Shown piece by piece: positions 62,101-64,000 of a stretch of DNA of 64,000 nt. The stretch spans positions 62,001 to 126,000 of the forward strand of contig RPFO01000059.1 in the NCBI GenBank assembly GCA_009746045.1. Direction: 5' to 3'. How positions within the stretch are numbered: position 1 is the stretch's first letter; every line of letters begins with the position of its first letter. Source of the DNA: Mesostigma viride (taxonomy: Eukaryota; Streptophyta; Mesostigmatophyceae; Mesostigmatales; Mesostigmataceae). A program made the translations under genes and the position numbers. The notes beneath the pieces are model-generated. The model saw only the letters and a program-made list of their open reading frames with translations, made no database searches and was not told the DNA's origin.

Positions 62101-63828
62101 TCAAGAGATGTATATTGAGAACGGTAAGACAAGTGTAAGTCGCGCAGGAGGCATGCGTGGGGTCAAGGAATGCGGCAACAAGCCAACCTTGCATAAATGA
62201 ACGGAGGCTGTCAGCTAGTGGATATCACCATCTATAATTTTGATAGGAAGCTGCTGCAGATTCACAAAACTTTCAATACTTGCATGATATTGAATACCAG
62301 AAAAGCAAAGCTGATCTATTCATCTAGAGGTGAAGAACCAGACGGTAGAGGACGAGATGACGTTAGCTGATGTTTTTATTTGCTCATGCAACGCAAGTGA
62401 AACACAGTATGACCCCACCGGGACGTGCCGTTGACACTTCTGGCAGTAAACCAGGACATGGGCAGCTGACCGGGACACATCCTGTGATGCAGGGCTGTGC
62501 ATAAACCACTAGCCTTGCTGACCGTAACACTCAATTGAATAAATGATGGAACGCTTACCAAGAGAGGTTCGGCAAGAAAACCCCTCTACCACCACTTACC
62601 GCGACATCCGCACAACTTATAATCCTGCTCAAAGCGGCATGCGCATGCGCATATTGCTCAACCATATACGTATGGGTGTGGTCTCCGACCGCTCACCACG
62701 ACATGCGCACAATGCCTACCACCACTCGCGTGAGCTGGTCTCCGACCGCTCACCACGACATGCTCACAACGCCTACCACCACACGAGTGAGCATGGTCTT
62801 GAGCCACTCACCGCGACATGCGCACAACATCTACCACCGCACGCGTGAGCATGGTCTTGAGCCACTCACCGCGACATTCGCACGAGCTCCGCGTCGCGCA
62901 CGCACAGTGCCGTGTGGTCATGCGCTCCCTCCGTCAACAAGCTGGCCTCGCCCACCGGCTCGCCCCGCCCCACGCTGAACCGGCCCCCGCTCGCGTCCTC
63001 TGACAAATACGCCGCCCCCACCTCCTCGCCGTCGCCCGCGTCCTCCTCCTCCAAGTCGTCCTCCTCCTCGTCCTCGTCCCTTACTTCTTCCACGTCAACA
63101 TCCATGAGGCTCAGGCTGCCGCTGCGCTTGGGCCCCGCGCGCCACGTGCCGCGCCGCTGCTGCTTAGAGTGGGTGTCGCCGTCGTAGAGTCGCGTGCTGC
63201 TGCCGGGCCCCTGCTTGAACCCCCCGCGGCGCACCAGGGACATCTTGCCCGAGATGAGGACGAAGAGGGAGGACGCGCGCTCGCCTTGGAGGAAGAGCGT
63301 GTCGCCCGTGCGCAGCCACACTGGGGGGGGGGGGGGGACATGTGAGTTGGGGGGCGGGGGGGGGGGGGCGGACATGTGCGTTGGGGAGGTGGGGGCGGAC
63401 ATGTTTTTTTGGGGGGGAGGTGGACATGAGTTGGGTGGGTGGGTAGATCGGGACAGGTATGACATATGGTGGGCCATAATTGTTGGGTATGGGGTCAAAA
63501 GGGGGGAGATTGGTGTTGGTGCAGTGGCAGTATAATAAAAAATCATGACAAGGTTGACTGGTATTCTTGTTGGGTGGTGGTTTGCGCCGGTACATGATTG
63601 GCTTGTCAGTCAGCTGAGTGGCCCATTGAACACAGAAGACACCAAGGGAATGGCATCCTTCTTGTCGAACTACTTCCGCACAACGCCCACGCGCTGCCCC
63701 CATAAGATATGCATGCAGTGGTTGGTTGGGTGACGTCTGCAAGCCGCGCCGCACTCACCTCGGTTCAGCCCCAGCTTGATGAACTGCCGGATGGGCGGGT
63801 AGAGCGAGCGAGCGGCCACCAGGTAGAG
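53125..63828 (-). CDS. Neuropathy target esterase-like patatin phospholipase with cNMP-binding domain (5' end outside window)
   Basis: A lysophospholipase of the NTE/PNPLA6 family, usually bound to the endoplasmic reticulum. Thirteen exons keep frame to the stop (857 aa visible): 63759-63828, 62870-63320, 61865-62086, 61196-61316, 60419-60501, 59412-59721, 58849-59070, 57445-57513, 56791-57047, 56034-56078, 55257-55326, 54356-54459, 53125-53674. Order: a cyclic-nucleotide-binding domain ([33 protein letters not shown]); the NTE linker ([42 protein letters not shown]); then the patatin domain with oxyanion loop [12 protein letters not shown], nucleophile Ser in GGTSQGAF and catalytic Asp in [10 protein letters not shown]. 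The Ser-Asp dyad is intact. The cNMP domain carries an acidic insertion ([19 protein letters not shown]) of roughly 75 residues, and the C-terminus has a Gly-rich insert. Membrane anchor and further cNMP domains, if any, lie beyond the window end. Confidence 0.93.
53806..54010 (+). repeat. 14-bp minisatellite, about 12-14 copies
   Basis: Unit AAGAGGCGTGACAT, perfect over most of the array, with decayed copies at the left. In the phospholipase intron 53675-54355. Confidence 0.95.
55670..55855. repeat. AT-rich TATAGTATA/ACATAGTATA array
   Basis: Irregular repeats of ATAGTATATA and ACATAGTATA in the phospholipase intron 55327-56033. Much more AT-rich than its surroundings. Confidence 0.8.
57701..58502 (+). 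repeat. 23-bp minisatellite, about 35 copies
   Basis: Unit GAGTATATAGAGCGGACATC plus ATG. The array has alternating TATATAG, TACATAG and CTACATAG variants arranged in higher-order blocks. It fills most of the phospholipase intron 57514-58848. Confidence 0.97.
58789..58860 (-). repeat. 28-bp repeats carrying the donor of phospholipase exon 58849-59070
   Basis: In gene sense the exon ends ACGCTG with donor GTGGGTGTTG. The (A/T)GCTGGTGGGT(G/A)TTG junction recurs 28 and 56 bases downstream (boundaries at 58849, 58821 and 58793), joined by GATGATAGCGCTG. Three potential 5' splice sites lie in tandem. The 28-bp spacing would shift the frame. Confidence 0.9.
59083..59232 (-). repeat. 20-bp minisatellite upstream of a phospholipase acceptor
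   Basis: About seven units of ATGAGCAGCGATACAGTATA (as read on +). They end about 15 bases from the acceptor of exon 58849-59070. In the transcript this is a T-rich CTGCTCATTATA array just 5' of the acceptor. Confidence 0.9.
60095..60258 (+). repeat. 20-bp minisatellite, about 8 copies
   Basis: Units of TACCAAACAGATAGTGGCGC alternate with a TACC(A/G)ACAGACAGTTACC-like form. In the phospholipase intron 59722-60418. Confidence 0.9.
62590..62899 (-). repeat. 57-58-bp repeats carrying the donor of phospholipase exon 62870-63320
   Basis: In gene sense the exon ends ATGTCGCG with donor GTGAGTGGC (boundary 62870). The junction recurs with boundaries at 62812, 62754 and 62697 (spacing 58, 58, 57) and again at 62600. 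The donors are GTGAGTGGC, GTGAGCGGTC twice and GTAAGTGGTG. Each copy is preceded by a short piece of exon-like GTG(C/A)GCATGTCG. Confidence 0.9.
63321..63420. repeat. C-run polypyrimidine tract before a phospholipase acceptor
   Basis: On the gene strand, three runs of C separated by ACATGT and AACTCAC-like words lead into the acceptor CCCCCCAG of exon 62870-63320. On + it appears as G runs at 63322-63427. Confidence 0.8.
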
Positions 63829-64000
63829 CTGTGGGGGCACCGGAAAATACAAAAAGAAATGGAAAATAGAAACCCACAATACAGCACATGGCCGTTCAGC
63901 CCCTAATCACCCCAAAACTCACGCAAAAATAGGAAAACACAGCATTAGGAAGCTGACGCACAACCGTGTCTTTGTGCACACATACAACTGGCTATAAGCG

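Overview
This is nuclear DNA from an intron-rich eukaryote, most likely a green alga or other green-lineage protist. Every multi-exon gene reassembles with GT-AG introns (one acceptor excepted) and keeps frame across 7 to 20 exons. The SAPS-domain gene reads closest to land-plant SAPS proteins ([28 protein letters not shown] blocks). The aminodeoxychorismate synthase is the fused PabA-PabB form found in plants, algae and fungi. Lineage is inferred; no rRNA or organelle marker is present.

Layout: (1) about 241-12727, +, 3' part of a SAPS-domain PP6 regulatory-subunit gene (15 exons seen). (2) 12.7-18.6 kb, a transposon nest: a broken LINE on the - strand, a tRNA-derived SINE inside it with a 10-bp target duplication, and a 986-bp perfectly duplicated block. 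(3) 18900-19658, -, and 20872-22443, +, two intronless genes: a ferredoxin-reductase-like flavoprotein and an F-box/LRR protein. (4) 22849-23225, a short inverted-repeat element. (5) 23890-39668, -, bifunctional aminodeoxychorismate synthase (20 exons) with a hAT-like MITE in one intron. (6) 40746-48546, +, a coiled-coil protein of unknown function (7 exons), head-to-head with the synthase gene. (7) 48.5-53.1 kb, AT-richer and littered with LINE fragments. (8) 53125-63828, -, 3' part of a neuropathy-target-esterase-like patatin phospholipase (13 exons seen).

The genes do not form a pathway: phosphatase regulation, folate precursor synthesis, ubiquitin ligase targeting and phospholipid hydrolysis are unrelated housekeeping roles. 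The unusual features are in the introns. In at least eight exons of four genes, the exon tail plus its 5' splice site has been copied tandemly or nearby into the downstream intron, giving arrays of echo donor sites. One SAPS intron carries about 0.5 kb of (G4-5A)n just after its donor and about 0.7 kb of the complementary (C4T)n just before its acceptor, so the pre-mRNA could fold into a long duplex that brings the splice sites together. Micro- and minisatellites fill many other introns.
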